DNA of 55,645 nt from Streptomyces sp. (GTDB taxonomy: Bacteria > Actinomycetota > Actinomycetes > Streptomycetales > Streptomycetaceae), in assembly GCF_019510245.1 (NCBI RefSeq), contig NZ_JAEKKT010000209.1:1-55645 (forward strand), read 5' to 3'. The notes beneath the pieces are model-generated. The model was not told where the DNA came from and ran no database searches. It saw only the letters and a program-made list of their open reading frames with translations. Positions within the stretch are counted from its first letter, which is position 1. Every line of letters starts with the position of its first letter. Below, piece after piece: positions 44,069-53,178 of the stretch. The translations under genes and the position numbers were made by a program.

Positions 44069-45667
44069 CTACCCCGAACCCTCCCCGAAACGGACTGACG
44101 CCAGCCGGAACCCGTGGAAATCGGCGCAGAACACCCCGTCGACCAGATCATGCGCCCGAATCCCGGCGAACGCGCCGGTGAAGCGCAGCTTGCCGCCGGC
44201 GTCGTCCGACAACTCGGTGAAGTCCAGGACTGCGCCGATCGGTTCCTCGCGGCCTCCGCCTCCGCTGCGCATCCAGAACTGGGCGTCGGCACCGTCGATC
44301 GTCGCGCCCACCGTGACCGGTTGTCCGGCCGGAACCTCCCGGACCGCCGCGCGGCGTAGCCCGCCGGAGTCGCGCGTGGTCAGCATCAGCGCGGTGCGGC
44401 CCGGTTCGGTCCAGGTGAGGTCGAGGGCGAGGTACGCCTCAGTGTTGTACCACAGCACCAGGCCCGCGGCCTGAGTGAACGTCGCGGGACGCGCGTCGAT
44501 CGTGACCTCGACTCGGGCCTGGTGCTCGGTGATCCGTTGCGCGAGCAGGCTCTGGTCCCACAACGACTCCGGGCCGTGCCGTGCGCGCAGTCGGATCCAG
44601 CCGGGACGGGACGTCGTGTCCGCCCATGACTCGTTCACCGGCTCGCGTAACGTGCTCCAGGGCCAGCCGAGGTCCGGGCCGCCGCTCTCAGAGTTCTGTG
44701 ACGCGCCGTCGGGGGAGTCCGGAACGTCGGGCACCTCGACCTCCACAGCGGCATGCCATCCGCCGTGACGCAGTCGAGGCCATCCGTCGTCATCCCACGC
44801 GATCGCCTGGATCGCCGTCTCACGCCCCAAGGCGCACCGAGGGCCGTGGGCGGTCGACACCGGCCGCGCAGCGAGATGGCCCATGAACCACTCCCCGCTC
44901 GGCGCCCGCACCAACTCGCCGTGCCCCGCCTTCTGCAACGGTTGCGAAGGGTCGTCCCGAGACGTCAGCAGCGGCTCGTCGCAGACCTCGTATGGTCCTG
45001 CGATGTCACGGCTGCGCGCGACCAGCACCCCGTGTTCGAACCCTGTGCCACCCTCGGCGAGCACCAGGTAGAACCAACCGTCGCGGAACAGGAGCTTCGG
45101 CCCCTCGACGAACCGCTCGCGGTCACGGTCGCGCCGCAGGATCAGTCGCGTCGGACCCGCCGGCAGCAGCGTCTCGCGGTCGAGTTCGGTGAGCACGATC
45201 CCGTCGAACCGGTTCCCGCCGGGACGGTGGTCGTTCCGCAGATTCAACAGCCACAGCCGTCCCTCGTGGTGGAACAGCGAAGGATCGAAACCGTGCCCGC
45301 TCACCCGGCGCGGCGTGCTCCACGGCCCGGCCGCGTCCGGCGCGGTGCTGACGTAGACCTCCAGATCGAAATACGGCTTCATCACCGACCGCACGATCGC
45401 GTAGACCACCCAGAACCGCTCGCCGTCCCAACTCAGCGCGGGCGCCCAGATGCCGCCGGAGTCGGGGATCCCGGCCAGCGAGCCGCCGGGCACGGCGCTC
45501 CCGACATGCCCGGCGTACTCCCACGAGACCAGATCCCGCGATCGATGCAACGGGATGGTCGGAAACCATTCGAACGAACTCGTCGCCACGTAGTACCACT
45601 CACCGACGCGAATCAGCGACGGATCCGGCGCGAAACCCCGGATGACCGGGTTTCGCAGAGTCCTCAC
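44069..45667 (-). CDS. Glycoside hydrolase family 43-like enzyme
   Basis: This 532-residue enzyme starts at GTG 45667 (VRTLRNPVIRGFAPDPS) and overlaps the permease stop. The five-bladed propeller motifs of GH43 are visible: the base Asp in GFAPDPSLI, GGIWAPALSWDG, and the proposed general-acid Glu in KAGHGELVRAPSGEW. A C-terminal beta-sandwich (about 340-530) suits beta-xylosidase/arabinosidase subgroups. No signal peptide is seen, so it probably cleaves imported oligosaccharides in the cytoplasm. It is the last gene of the binding protein-permease-permease-hydrolase operon. Confidence 0.9.
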   Translation of the reverse strand: MRTLRNPVIRGFAPDPSLIRVGEWYYVATSSFEWFPTIPLHRSRDLVSWEYAGHVGSAVPGGSLAGIPDSGGIWAPALSWDGERFWVVYAIVRSVMKPYFDLEVYVSTAPDAAGPWSTPRRVSGHGFDPSLFHHEGRLWLLNLRNDHRPGGNRFDGIVLTELDRETLLPAGPTRLILRRDRDRERFVEGPKLLFRDGWFYLVLAEGGTGFEHGVLVARSRDIAGPYEVCDEPLLTSRDDPSQPLQKAGHGELVRAPSGEWFMGHLAARPVSTAHGPRCALGRETAIQAIAWDDDGWPRLRHGGWHAAVEVEVPDVPDSPDGASQNSESGGPDLGWPWSTLREPVNESWADTTSRPGWIRLRARHGPESLWDQSLLAQRITEHQARVEVTIDARPATFTQAAGLVLWYNTEAYLALDLTWTEPGRTALMLTTRDSGGLRRAAVREVPAGQPVTVGATIDGADAQFWMRSGGGGREEPIGAVLDFTELSDDAGGKLRFTGAFAGIRAHDLVDGVFCADFHGFRLASVRFGEGSG

Positions 45668-46620
45668 TTCAAAGCGCCCATCGCCACCCCGGACCGCCAG
45701 TACCGCCGCATGGCGATCATCATCACGGCCAGCGGGATGATCGAGAGCAACGCTCCGGTCAGCACCAGGCCGGTCAGGTCCAGCCCCGACTCCAGGCGCT
45801 TGCCGGTCCAGTCGTACAACCCGAGCGTCAGCGTCCAGTTCCGCTCGCCGCGCAGCATCGTCAACGGCAGGAAGAAGCTGTTCCAGGTCCCCACGAAAGC
45901 CAGCAGGAACACCGTCGCGCCGCCGCTGCCCATCATCCGCAGCACGATGCTGAAGAAGATCCGCAGCTCCCCGGCGCCGTCCAGGCGCGCCGCCTCCAGC
46001 AGTTCCCAGGGCACGGCCGATTCGGTGTAGACCTTGGCGAGGTAGACGCTGAACGGGTTGACGAAGCACGGCAGCAGCACGGACCAGGGGGTGTCGACCA
46101 GGCCGATCTTGGAGAACAGCAAGTACAGCGGCAGCGTCAGCATCGCGGTGGGCACCAGGAACGACCCCACGACGAACGCGAACACCATGCCCTTGCCGGG
46201 GAAGTCGAAGCGCGCCAGCCCGTACCCCGCGGCCATCGCCACCACGGTTCCGCCGAGCGACCCGACTCCCGCGTACAGGATGGAGTTGCCGAGCCAGCGC
46301 AGGAAGACGCCGCCATCGTAGGTGAACAACTGCCGCAGGTTCGTGCCGAGGTGCATCCCGGAGAACCAGAGCCCGTTCGTCTGGTACAGCCCGGCCTGGT
46401 CCTTGGTGGCGGCCACGATCAGCCACCAGACCGGGAAGACGCTGTAGAGGGCGAACAGCAGCAGCCCGGCCAGGACGAAGCGGTCCGAGCGGCGTCGGGC
46501 GGCGCCGCTGAAGCTGGACGGCGGTGCGGAGCCCTTGGCGCGCCGGACGGCGGAGCGCTGTGCCGTTCGATCCGCCGGCCGGTCTCCAGGTCGCGTCGTC
46601 GTCGGGTGAGTCGTCGACAT
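45664..46620 (-). CDS. Carbohydrate ABC transporter permease, MalG-type
   Basis: This 318-residue inner-membrane protein has about six membrane helices after a basic, disordered N-terminus. The EAA loop that contacts the ATPase reads EAARLDGAGELRIFFSIVL. It belongs to the CUT1 family. It overlaps the upstream permease by one base and the hydrolase by GTGA. No ATPase gene is in the operon, so a shared MsiK-type ATPase elsewhere is expected. Confidence 0.94.
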   Translation of the reverse strand: MSTTHPTTTRPGDRPADRTAQRSAVRRAKGSAPPSSFSGAARRRSDRFVLAGLLLFALYSVFPVWWLIVAATKDQAGLYQTNGLWFSGMHLGTNLRQLFTYDGGVFLRWLGNSILYAGVGSLGGTVVAMAAGYGLARFDFPGKGMVFAFVVGSFLVPTAMLTLPLYLLFSKIGLVDTPWSVLLPCFVNPFSVYLAKVYTESAVPWELLEAARLDGAGELRIFFSIVLRMMGSGGATVFLLAFVGTWNSFFLPLTMLRGERNWTLTLGLYDWTGKRLESGLDLTGLVLTGALLSIIPLAVMMIAMRRYWRSGVAMGALK

Positions 46621-47504
46621 CAGGCCACCTCCCGAGACGTGAAGCGATAGAAGAGGTAGGACGCGGTGCCGAGGATCGCCGCCAGGATCACCGACAACGC
46701 CGCCGCGTAGTCGTAGTTCCCCGCGTTGAACGCCTCGTTGTAGATGACCATGATCGGTGTGAAGCGGGCCGTGACGGTCTGCGGGGTGACGTGCCGGAAG
46801 AGCAGGGGCTCGTTGAAGATCTGCAGCATGCCGATGATGGAGAGCATGCCGGTCAGCACCAGCGCGGGCCGCACGGCGGGGATCTTGACGCTCAGGGCCA
46901 CGCGCAGCTCGGAGGCGCCGTCCACCCGCGCGGCGTCGAACAGCTCACGCGGGACGGCCTGGAGCGACGCGTACAGGATGAGCATGGTGTAGCCGATCCC
47001 GTGCCACGTCAGCAGGTTGCCGATGGACGGCCACACCATCGCCGGGGCGAAGAAGTTCCAGGAGAAGCCCAAAGCCTTGCCCAGCGGGGTCAGCGGCCCG
47101 ACCATCGGGCTGTACAGGTTGACCCAGACGATCGCGGCCACGATCCCGGGAATCATGTACGGCACCAGCAGGACCGGCCGGAACCGTGCCGCGGCCCGGG
47201 CCGTCACCGAATCCAGCAGCAACGCCATCAGCAGGCTGATCGCCAGCAGCGCGGGGACCTGGACGCACGCGAACAGGAACACCCGCCACACCGAGCCCAG
47301 GAACGCGCCGTCGGTGAATCCGTGTCCGTAGTTGCGCAGCCCCACGAACTCGGTCGAGGTGCCGCCGAGCCCGAGCCCGGACTGCTGCTCCAGGAACAGG
47401 CTCTGGTAGATCGCGTAGCCGATGGGGATCAGGAACAGGAAGACGAAACCGATCAGGAAGGGCGCGGTGAAGGCCGCGCCCTTCCAGCGAATCGAACGGA
47501 CCAC
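46620..47504 (-). CDS. Carbohydrate ABC transporter permease, MalF-type
   Basis: This 294-residue CUT1 permease starts MVRSIRWKGAAFTAPFLIGF and has about six membrane helices. Its EAA loop is FDAARVDGASELRVALSVKIP. It is paired with the MalG-type permease downstream and follows the binding-protein gene by 16 bp. Confidence 0.94.
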   Translation of the reverse strand: MVRSIRWKGAAFTAPFLIGFVFLFLIPIGYAIYQSLFLEQQSGLGLGGTSTEFVGLRNYGHGFTDGAFLGSVWRVFLFACVQVPALLAISLLMALLLDSVTARAAARFRPVLLVPYMIPGIVAAIVWVNLYSPMVGPLTPLGKALGFSWNFFAPAMVWPSIGNLLTWHGIGYTMLILYASLQAVPRELFDAARVDGASELRVALSVKIPAVRPALVLTGMLSIIGMLQIFNEPLLFRHVTPQTVTARFTPIMVIYNEAFNAGNYDYAAALSVILAAILGTASYLFYRFTSREVA

Positions 47505-47520
47505 GTTCTCTCAGCCCTTC

Positions 47521-48846
47521 TCAGCCCTCGACGTTGATGCCGCGGGACTTCAGGTCGGCGACCGTCCACTGCTGCATGTGCGCCAGCAGGTCGGTGAGCT
47601 TCTGCTGCTTGGACATGACCTTGGCCCAGCCGTCGGCGAGCTCGTCGTACATCGCGGTCCAGTCCGGGCCGAAGGTCCAGTCGGTGGCCACCGTGCCGAT
47701 GCTGTCGGTCACCACCTTCTGGCCGTCCTGGTAGTCGGGGCCGAGCAGCTTCTCGGAGACGGCGCCGGCGACGTACTTCGAGGGATCGGCCAGGGCGGGC
47801 ATCAGGCCGGCCCCGGTCGCCGGATCGGCCATGGTCTTCACGGCGCCCGGATCGGTCGACAGCCACAGCGCCGCGGCGGCGGCCTGGGCCTTGGCCTTGC
47901 ACTGGGCCGTGATCAGCGTGAGACCCGCGCTCTGGTTGGTGCCGGCCGGCGTTTTGGCCGGATCGCCGGCGAAGGCCGGCCACGGGGACAGCGCCCACTT
48001 CCCGTTCGACTTGGTGAAGTTCTTCACCATGCCGGCCATCTGCCAGGTGGAGATCTGCCGGGTGACCGTGCCGCCGTCGTCGTAGTTGCGCTGCACGGCC
48101 GTGTAGTCGGCGAAGGAGAGCTGCGAGTCCAGGCCGTCGTCGACGATCTTCTGGATCACCGTGGCGGCCTTGAGCGTGGCCGGGTCCTGGAAGTCCACCT
48201 TCCAGGAGTTCCCGTTGATGGCGTACCAGTGCGCGCCGGCCTGCATGGCCAGCGTGACCAGGGTGCTGGGGTCCTCGCCGGCGTAGTTGGTGATGTGGAC
48301 CCCGTGCTGCTTGAGGACTTCGCCGTCGGCGATGAAGTCGTCCCACGTGGCCGGCGGCTTGAGGCCGTACTGCTGGAAGACGTCGGTCCGGTAGATCGTG
48401 AAGGCCGGCGCCGAGCTGGTCGGCACGGCGTAGACCTTGCCCTGGACGCCGGCGCCGGCGAAGGCGCCGGGGTTGAACTCGGCCTTGTGTGGCGCGACCC
48501 ACTGCGTGACGTCGGCCAGCTCGCCCTGCGAGACCAGGGTCGTCACGTTCTCGGCGGTGCCCTGTACCAGGCACGGCTCGTTCCCGGCCTTGAAGGCGTT
48601 GTTCAGCTGCTGCACCGTGGGGATGCTGCCCTGGGTCTTCGTGTACTTGAGCTGGACGTCCTTGTGGCTGGCGTTGAAGGCGTCGACCACGGTCTGCAGG
48701 CCGTTGTTCCAGCCCCAGAAGTCCAGCACGACGGGGTTCTGCGCCGTGCCGGTCTGTCCGCCCGCGCTCTTCGAACTGCCGCATCCGCTGATCAGGCTGA
48801 CGCCGACTGACAGCGCCACGGCCGCCCGGCAGGTCCTGGAGATCAT
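47521..48846 (-). CDS. Carbohydrate ABC transporter substrate-binding lipoprotein
   Basis: This 441-residue protein starts at ATG 48846. The signal peptide ends in a lipobox (LISGCGSSKSAGG), so it is lipid-anchored outside the membrane. The mature part is a CUT1 solute-binding protein (VVLDFWGWNNGLQTVVDAFN; QGKVYAVPTSSAPAFTIYR). It is the first gene of the import operon. An operator lies 67 bp upstream (48913). The ligand is likely an oligosaccharide degraded by the GH43 enzyme. Confidence 0.94.
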   Translation of the reverse strand: MISRTCRAAVALSVGVSLISGCGSSKSAGGQTGTAQNPVVLDFWGWNNGLQTVVDAFNASHKDVQLKYTKTQGSIPTVQQLNNAFKAGNEPCLVQGTAENVTTLVSQGELADVTQWVAPHKAEFNPGAFAGAGVQGKVYAVPTSSAPAFTIYRTDVFQQYGLKPPATWDDFIADGEVLKQHGVHITNYAGEDPSTLVTLAMQAGAHWYAINGNSWKVDFQDPATLKAATVIQKIVDDGLDSQLSFADYTAVQRNYDDGGTVTRQISTWQMAGMVKNFTKSNGKWALSPWPAFAGDPAKTPAGTNQSAGLTLITAQCKAKAQAAAAALWLSTDPGAVKTMADPATGAGLMPALADPSKYVAGAVSEKLLGPDYQDGQKVVTDSIGTVATDWTFGPDWTAMYDELADGWAKVMSKQQKLTDLLAHMQQWTVADLKSRGINVEG

Positions 48847-48912
48847 GCTGTGTGTCCTGTCTCGACGAGGTGGATCGGGGTGGATCGGGTAACGGGGTAA
48901 GGGTGGCGCGAA

Positions 48913-48928
48913 TAGAGACCGGTCTCTA
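48913..48928. promoter_or_regulatory. LacI-type operator 3
   Basis: TAGAGACCGGTCTCTA is a perfect 16-bp palindrome, 67 bp before the binding-protein start. Confidence 0.8.
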
Positions 48929-48964
48929 GGACCGTAGAGATGCGTGGCGCGGATCACAAGATGC

Positions 48965-48982
48965 CGTTACGGATGCGTTACC
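48965..48982 (+). promoter_or_regulatory. CGTTAC direct-repeat motif, copy 2
   Basis: CGTTACGGATGCGTTACC matches the minus-strand motif at 40822-40839 in 16 of 18 positions. It again lies between two operators in a divergent promoter region. Confidence 0.5.
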
Positions 48983-49065
48983 TTTCACATCGTTTTCAGC
49001 TGCTAGCGCGGCTGTCGATTTCCTGGCGCCGGAGTCTTGACCGCCATCAGCGAGCATCCCTACCG

Positions 49066-49081
49066 TAGACACCGGTCTCTA
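49066..49081. promoter_or_regulatory. LacI-type operator 4
   Basis: TAGACACCGGTCTCTA differs from the perfect palindrome at one base pair. It lies 31 bp before the dehydrogenase GTG and 153 bp from operator 3. Confidence 0.8.
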
Positions 49082-49111
49082 CCACGTATCCATCGGATCA
49101 AAGGACTCCCC

Positions 49112-50119
49112 GTGCCGCCACGCCTGCAGGCGCTGTTCGCCATGAGCCCGGAACACCTGCCGCTGCTGTTCCCGCCGCCGGTCATGGCCCGGCTCACCGG
49201 ACTGGTCGACATCGATCCCGGGCTGGTCGTCTCGTCGTTCGAGGCCGGCGGTGTCGCCGGCGCCGACGCCGCCGCCACGCTGGCCGGCGCCGACCTGCTC
49301 ATCACCGGCTGGGGCTGTCCGCCTCTGGATGCCGACACCCTGCTCGCGGCGCCCCGGCTGACCACCGTCGTGCACGCCGCGGGCTCGGTGAAACACCTGG
49401 CCACCCCGGCGGCCCTGGCCCGGAGCCTGACGTTCTCCTGCGCGGCGGACGCCAACGCGGTGCCGGTCGCCGAGTACACGGTCGGTGCGATCTTGTTGGC
49501 CGGCAAGGGCGTCTTCAGTTTGCGGGAGCGCTACAGCCGCACGCGGGAGTTCGTCATCGGACGGGTCGAACCCGAGGTGGGCAACTACGGCCGCCGGGTC
49601 GGGATCGTCGGCGCCTCACGGATCGGCCGGAGGGTCATCGAGTTGCTCCGTCCTCACGACTTCGACCTCTGCCTCTACGATCCCTACGCGCAGGTGGGCG
49701 GGGTGCGGCAGGTCGCCTTCGCGGATCTGCTCGACTCCTGCGATGTGGTCAGTCTGCACGCGCCGCTGACCGCGGAGACGACCGGCATGGTCGGCGCCGC
49801 CGAGTTGGCCCGGATGCGCGACGGCAGCGTCCTGATCAACACCGCACGCGGCGAACTCGTCGACACCGGAGCCCTCGCGGAGGAGCTGAAGACCGGCCGC
49901 CTGTCAGCGATCCTGGACGTCACCCACCCCGAACCGCTGCCGACGGACTCGATCCTGTTCGACCTGCCCAACGTGTTCCTCACCCCGCACATCGCCGGTT
50001 CCCAGGGCAACGAACTGGCCCGGCTGGGCATCGCGGCGGTCGACGAGGTCGAGCGCCTGAGCACGGGGCGTCCCCTGGCCTTCCCGGTGGACCTCGAAAC
50101 GCTTGGCCGGATCGCATGA
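49112..50119 (+). CDS. D-2-hydroxyacid dehydrogenase
   Basis: This 335-residue NAD-dependent oxidoreductase is preferred from GTG 49112 with AAAGGA upstream. A longer frame from 49037 would read through operator 4. The Rossmann motif is VGIVGASRIGRRVIELL (about residue 170), with the catalytic Arg in NTARGELVD, the Glu in HPEPLP and the His in TPHIAGSQ. The first 30 residues (LQALFAMSPEHLPLLFP) occur almost unchanged in a truncated copy at 53448. It likely handles a hydroxy- or keto-acid from sugar-acid breakdown. Its end overlaps the next small gene by ATGA. Confidence 0.92.
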   Translation: MPPRLQALFAMSPEHLPLLFPPPVMARLTGLVDIDPGLVVSSFEAGGVAGADAAATLAGADLLITGWGCPPLDADTLLAAPRLTTVVHAAGSVKHLATPAALARSLTFSCAADANAVPVAEYTVGAILLAGKGVFSLRERYSRTREFVIGRVEPEVGNYGRRVGIVGASRIGRRVIELLRPHDFDLCLYDPYAQVGGVRQVAFADLLDSCDVVSLHAPLTAETTGMVGAAELARMRDGSVLINTARGELVDTGALAEELKTGRLSAILDVTHPEPLPTDSILFDLPNVFLTPHIAGSQGNELARLGIAAVDEVERLSTGRPLAFPVDLETLGRIA

Positions 50120-50367
50120 GCCCCTCTACGCCCGCCGCGCAGCTCGGCGACGTCGCGTATCTCGCGATCTGGCGGCGCGACGCCTCCGAGCCCCGCATCG
50201 AGGTGCCCCGGCCGGAATCAGTACACGTCGATCCCCTGTTCCCGGCCGAGGCTCAGGCTCGCTGGGCCGCCGGCGCCGTGCACGCCACGTCGGCCGCGCC
50301 GCACACCGCGTGCCTGCTGCGCCTGACACCGTCCCGCGCTCGCAACGGCGGCCGCCCTGCGAGGTGA
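50116..50367 (+). pseudogene. C-terminal remnant of an alpha-galactosidase-like hydrolase
   Basis: The 83-residue frame (VAYLAIWRRDASEPRIEVPR; VDPLFPAEAQARW; ACLLRLTPS) looks like the C-terminal beta-sandwich of GH36-type alpha-galactosidases. There the enzyme end reads ...WRL....V.LP......V.V.YP.....LLRL. No catalytic domain precedes it. ATG 50116 overlaps the dehydrogenase stop, so the piece may be translated. The family call is tentative. Confidence 0.4.
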
Positions 50368-50372
50368 TCGGC

Positions 50373-51416
50373 ATGGCGAAGGGATCGGCCGGGCTTCCGA
50401 AGCTTCGTGCGGTGGCCAGGGCCGCCGGAGTGTCGATCTCGACGGTGTCGAAGGTGCTCAACGGGCGGCCCGACGTCGCGCCGCAGACCCGGATGCGGGT
50501 GGCGGACCTGTTGGGGCGGGCGGGCTATCCCGTGGTCGGCGGCCGGGGCGCTCGGCGCGCCGGGGCGGCGGGCGCGGGGAATCTGGTGGAGGTGGTGGCG
50601 AGTCGGCTGGACGACGCGGTGACGTCGAAGCTGCTGCGCGCGGTGTGCCTGGAGGCGTACGTCCGTGGCGTGGGCGTCATCGTGAGCGATGTCGAGCCGG
50701 TGCGTCGGCGGGCCGGCAGCTGTCCGCCGCGCAAGTGGCTCGACGCGATGGACGCTCGCGGAGCGGCGGCGGTCATCAGCCTTCTGCTGGAGTTCTCCGA
50801 TGCCCAGCTGGCGTACTTCGACGTGCGCGGGGTCGCGGCGTGCACCGTCGGGGCCGGGGAACCGCGGCGCGGGGAACGCGCGGTCCGGGTGGACGAGCGC
50901 GATCGCGGACGCGTCGCGGTGCGGCACCTGCTCGACCTCGGTCACGTGCGGATCGCCCTGGTCGCCGGGCCGGAACGGCTTCCGGCGCATACGCGGTTGG
51001 TCCAGGGCTGGCGCGAGACGCTGTTCGAGGCCGGTGTGCGTGCTCCGCGGGAGTATCTGGTCCGCGTGTCAGGGCTCGGAGACGGCCGTCGAGCCGCGCT
51101 CGAACTGCTGGCGCTGCCCACGCCGCCCACCGCCGTCGTCTTCGCCGACGACCACACGAACTACGCCGGTGGCGCGGCGATCACCGCCACGGGCCTGCGG
51201 ATACCGCACGACATATCAGTGCTCTGCTGCACGGTTCCCGGCGCCGGTTCGAAGGTGCCCGACTCGCAGGTCACGACCTTGGTGCAGCCCTGGGACGAGA
51301 TGGCGCGCGCCGCGATGGATCTGGTGTCGGGGGACGATCCCGGCGTCAGGGTGATCGCGGTGCCACCCCGGATCGTGGAGCGGGATTCGACGGCGGCGCC
51401 CCGTCTGCCGGGTTAG
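50373..51416 (+). CDS. LacI-type regulator C
   Basis: This 347-residue protein starts at ATG 50373. The HTH is LRAVARAAGVSISTVSKVLNGRPDVAP, followed by a LacI/GalR effector domain (VGVIVSDVEP; VRHLLDLGHVRIALVAGPER; TAVVFADDHTNYAGG). It is more distant from regulators A and B than they are from each other and lacks their GNYPVA-type recognition wording. It may read a different operator. It lies in line with the dehydrogenase gene. Confidence 0.88.
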   Translation: MAKGSAGLPKLRAVARAAGVSISTVSKVLNGRPDVAPQTRMRVADLLGRAGYPVVGGRGARRAGAAGAGNLVEVVASRLDDAVTSKLLRAVCLEAYVRGVGVIVSDVEPVRRRAGSCPPRKWLDAMDARGAAAVISLLLEFSDAQLAYFDVRGVAACTVGAGEPRRGERAVRVDERDRGRVAVRHLLDLGHVRIALVAGPERLPAHTRLVQGWRETLFEAGVRAPREYLVRVSGLGDGRRAALELLALPTPPTAVVFADDHTNYAGGAAITATGLRIPHDISVLCCTVPGAGSKVPDSQVTTLVQPWDEMARAAMDLVSGDDPGVRVIAVPPRIVERDSTAAPRLPG

Positions 51417-51730
51417 CGGGGCGCGGCGGGCGTAGCGTTGAGCGCAGGCGACAGCGCACTGCGATCGCCTCGGCGGCTGGCGCATGACCTCGGGCGGTGG
51501 CCGGCCGGCCGCGCGTCGGATTCGGATGCGAAGAGCGGCGACACTGTCAACGTGACAACCCCGACATATTGCGCGGGCCTGGGCGGCCGGACATCCTTGG
51601 CTGGTAGCGCCAGGGAATCGGGGGGAGGCATGCGCCGCGTTCTTTGTCTCTTTTCGGCCGTGGCGCTCGGGGCCGGGAGGTCGACACTCGCGCTCGGGTG
51701 GCAGATCCGCCTACAAAACGGTGGCGCCTT
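51417..51730. other. Gap between converging genes
   Basis: This 314-bp stretch has open frames but no recognisable protein and no convincing hairpin with a T-run. It separates the ends of regulator C and the lyase gene. Confidence 0.5.
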
Positions 51731-53044
51731 TTACAACGAATACGCCAATGTGCCGAAGCCGAGTTGATCGTACCCACCGCTGTTCGGTCCGTAGTCCCCA
51801 CCGCCGCCCTCCGGGGCGAGCAGGCCGGCGTAGGCCTTGCTGTATGGCGCGGACAGGCCCTTGAGCCGGGCGTAGTGGTTGTAGACCAGCGCCCAGCACG
51901 GCCGGATGTTGCCGCGGCTGCCCGAGGAGATCGTGTTCTGCGATTCCAGGGTCGTGCAGCCGGTGCCGTCGTGCCAGGTGTAGGGGGTGTAGGGGACGTC
52001 GTTGCCGAGGTTGTACTTCGCGATGTATTCGCACATTCGCAGGACCCTGTTGCTCTCGTAGCCGAACAGGTCGTAGCCCTGGTTCCACGCCATCTGGCAG
52101 AACGCGCCGACCAGGGCGACGTCCAGCATGGTGTGGCCCTGGTCGCGGCCGCTCTCCTGGCACTGCGCCGTCCCGTCCGAGTAGAGGAACGGGGTCAGAT
52201 GGTTGATCGAGCCGTTGCCCGCGCCGCTGGAGAAGTAGGTGATCGCCTGGTTGACCTTCGCGCTGTCGTCGCACAGGACGCCGATCGCCAGGATCGAGCA
52301 CATGTTGCACAGGTCCCAGTTGGCCCAGTAGTGCTGGACGCAGGCGCCGTGGTGGTTGATCAGGAAGTCGTTGTTCAGGGGGTAGAAGACGGTGCGCATC
52401 ATGTTCTGGAACGCGGCCAGATCGAAGCCCGAGTAGCCGCGCATGATCTCGGCCGCGTTGGCGAATTCGTAGCCGTAGATGCCGGCCGCGAGGTAGCCGT
52501 CGGTGCTGCACAGGCTGATGGTCCGGAGGGTGGACGCCCAGCGGTTGAGGATGGTGGCCGCGGTGTGCGCATGGGCGGTGTCGCCGGTGATCCGCCAGTA
52601 CAGAGCGTTCTGATACGCGGCGGCGATGTCGTTGTAGGCGATGGTGTAGTTCTCGCTGCAACCCGAGCCTCGGACGATGGAGCTCTGCGGGTTGGCGACC
52701 CAGTTGCTGGACGCGTGGGAGTTGGCGGTGAGCCGGCCCCAGCCGGACGTCCAGGGCTGGGCGCCGGCGGCGACCTTGGTGGCCATCCGGTTGAGATCGG
52801 CCTGGGTGTGGAGCAAACCGGGATGAGCGTAGGTGACGGTCGTCGAGGCTGCGGCTGACGTCGTCGTGTGGGCGGCGTCACGGGGTTGAGTACGGAGCCG
52901 GGTACGCGGTGAGGCGGAAGCCGGGCCGACCACCGCCGTGGAGGCGGCGATCGTGGTGGCGGCGATGCCGAGGCCGGCCGCGCTGAGGGCGGCGCGCCGA
53001 CTGAGGGGGAAGGCCGAACCGTGGTCTTCGGGTGGAGCTGTCAT
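51731..53044 (-). CDS. Secreted alginate-lyase-family protein
   Basis: This 437-residue protein is taken from ATG 53044, with GGGAG nine bases upstream. It has a Tat-type signal (LSRRAALSAAGLGIAATTIA, then ASA). The mature domain matches the (alpha/alpha)-toroid alginate_lyase family: HPGLLHTQADLNRMATKVAA, LINHHGACVQHYWANWD (the catalytic Asn-His region) and ESGRDQGHTMLDVALVG. It would cleave a uronate-containing polysaccharide by beta-elimination outside the cell. Exact substrate specificity cannot be read from sequence. A CGTTAC-type repeat lies about 107 bp upstream. Confidence 0.85.
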   Translation of the reverse strand: MTAPPEDHGSAFPLSRRAALSAAGLGIAATTIAASTAVVGPASASPRTRLRTQPRDAAHTTTSAAASTTVTYAHPGLLHTQADLNRMATKVAAGAQPWTSGWGRLTANSHASSNWVANPQSSIVRGSGCSENYTIAYNDIAAAYQNALYWRITGDTAHAHTAATILNRWASTLRTISLCSTDGYLAAGIYGYEFANAAEIMRGYSGFDLAAFQNMMRTVFYPLNNDFLINHHGACVQHYWANWDLCNMCSILAIGVLCDDSAKVNQAITYFSSGAGNGSINHLTPFLYSDGTAQCQESGRDQGHTMLDVALVGAFCQMAWNQGYDLFGYESNRVLRMCEYIAKYNLGNDVPYTPYTWHDGTGCTTLESQNTISSGSRGNIRPCWALVYNHYARLKGLSAPYSKAYAGLLAPEGGGGDYGPNSGGYDQLGFGTLAYSL

Positions 53045-53150
53045 GCCGATCATCTCCCTTGTGCCCGATGCCGGAAAGCGATTTCCCGCCATCGTCGAGT
53101 CAGGAGACGAGGTGCGCAACGATCTGCGCGGCGCCGATAATTTCGACAGT

Positions 53151-53169
53151 CGTTAACCTGTCCGTTACG
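53151..53169 (+). promoter_or_regulatory. CGTTAC-type repeat, weaker copy 3
   Basis: CGTTAACCTGTCCGTTACG has two CGTTA-type units 12 bp apart, upstream of the lyase gene. It resembles the motifs at 40822 and 48965 less exactly. Confidence 0.3.
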
Positions 53170-53178
53170 CGTGTGCGC

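Noticed and set aside
49037..49111. Upstream in-frame start for the dehydrogenase
   Set aside because: It would translate through a LacI operator. The GTG at 49112 has a good ribosome site and the same leader as the truncated paralogue.
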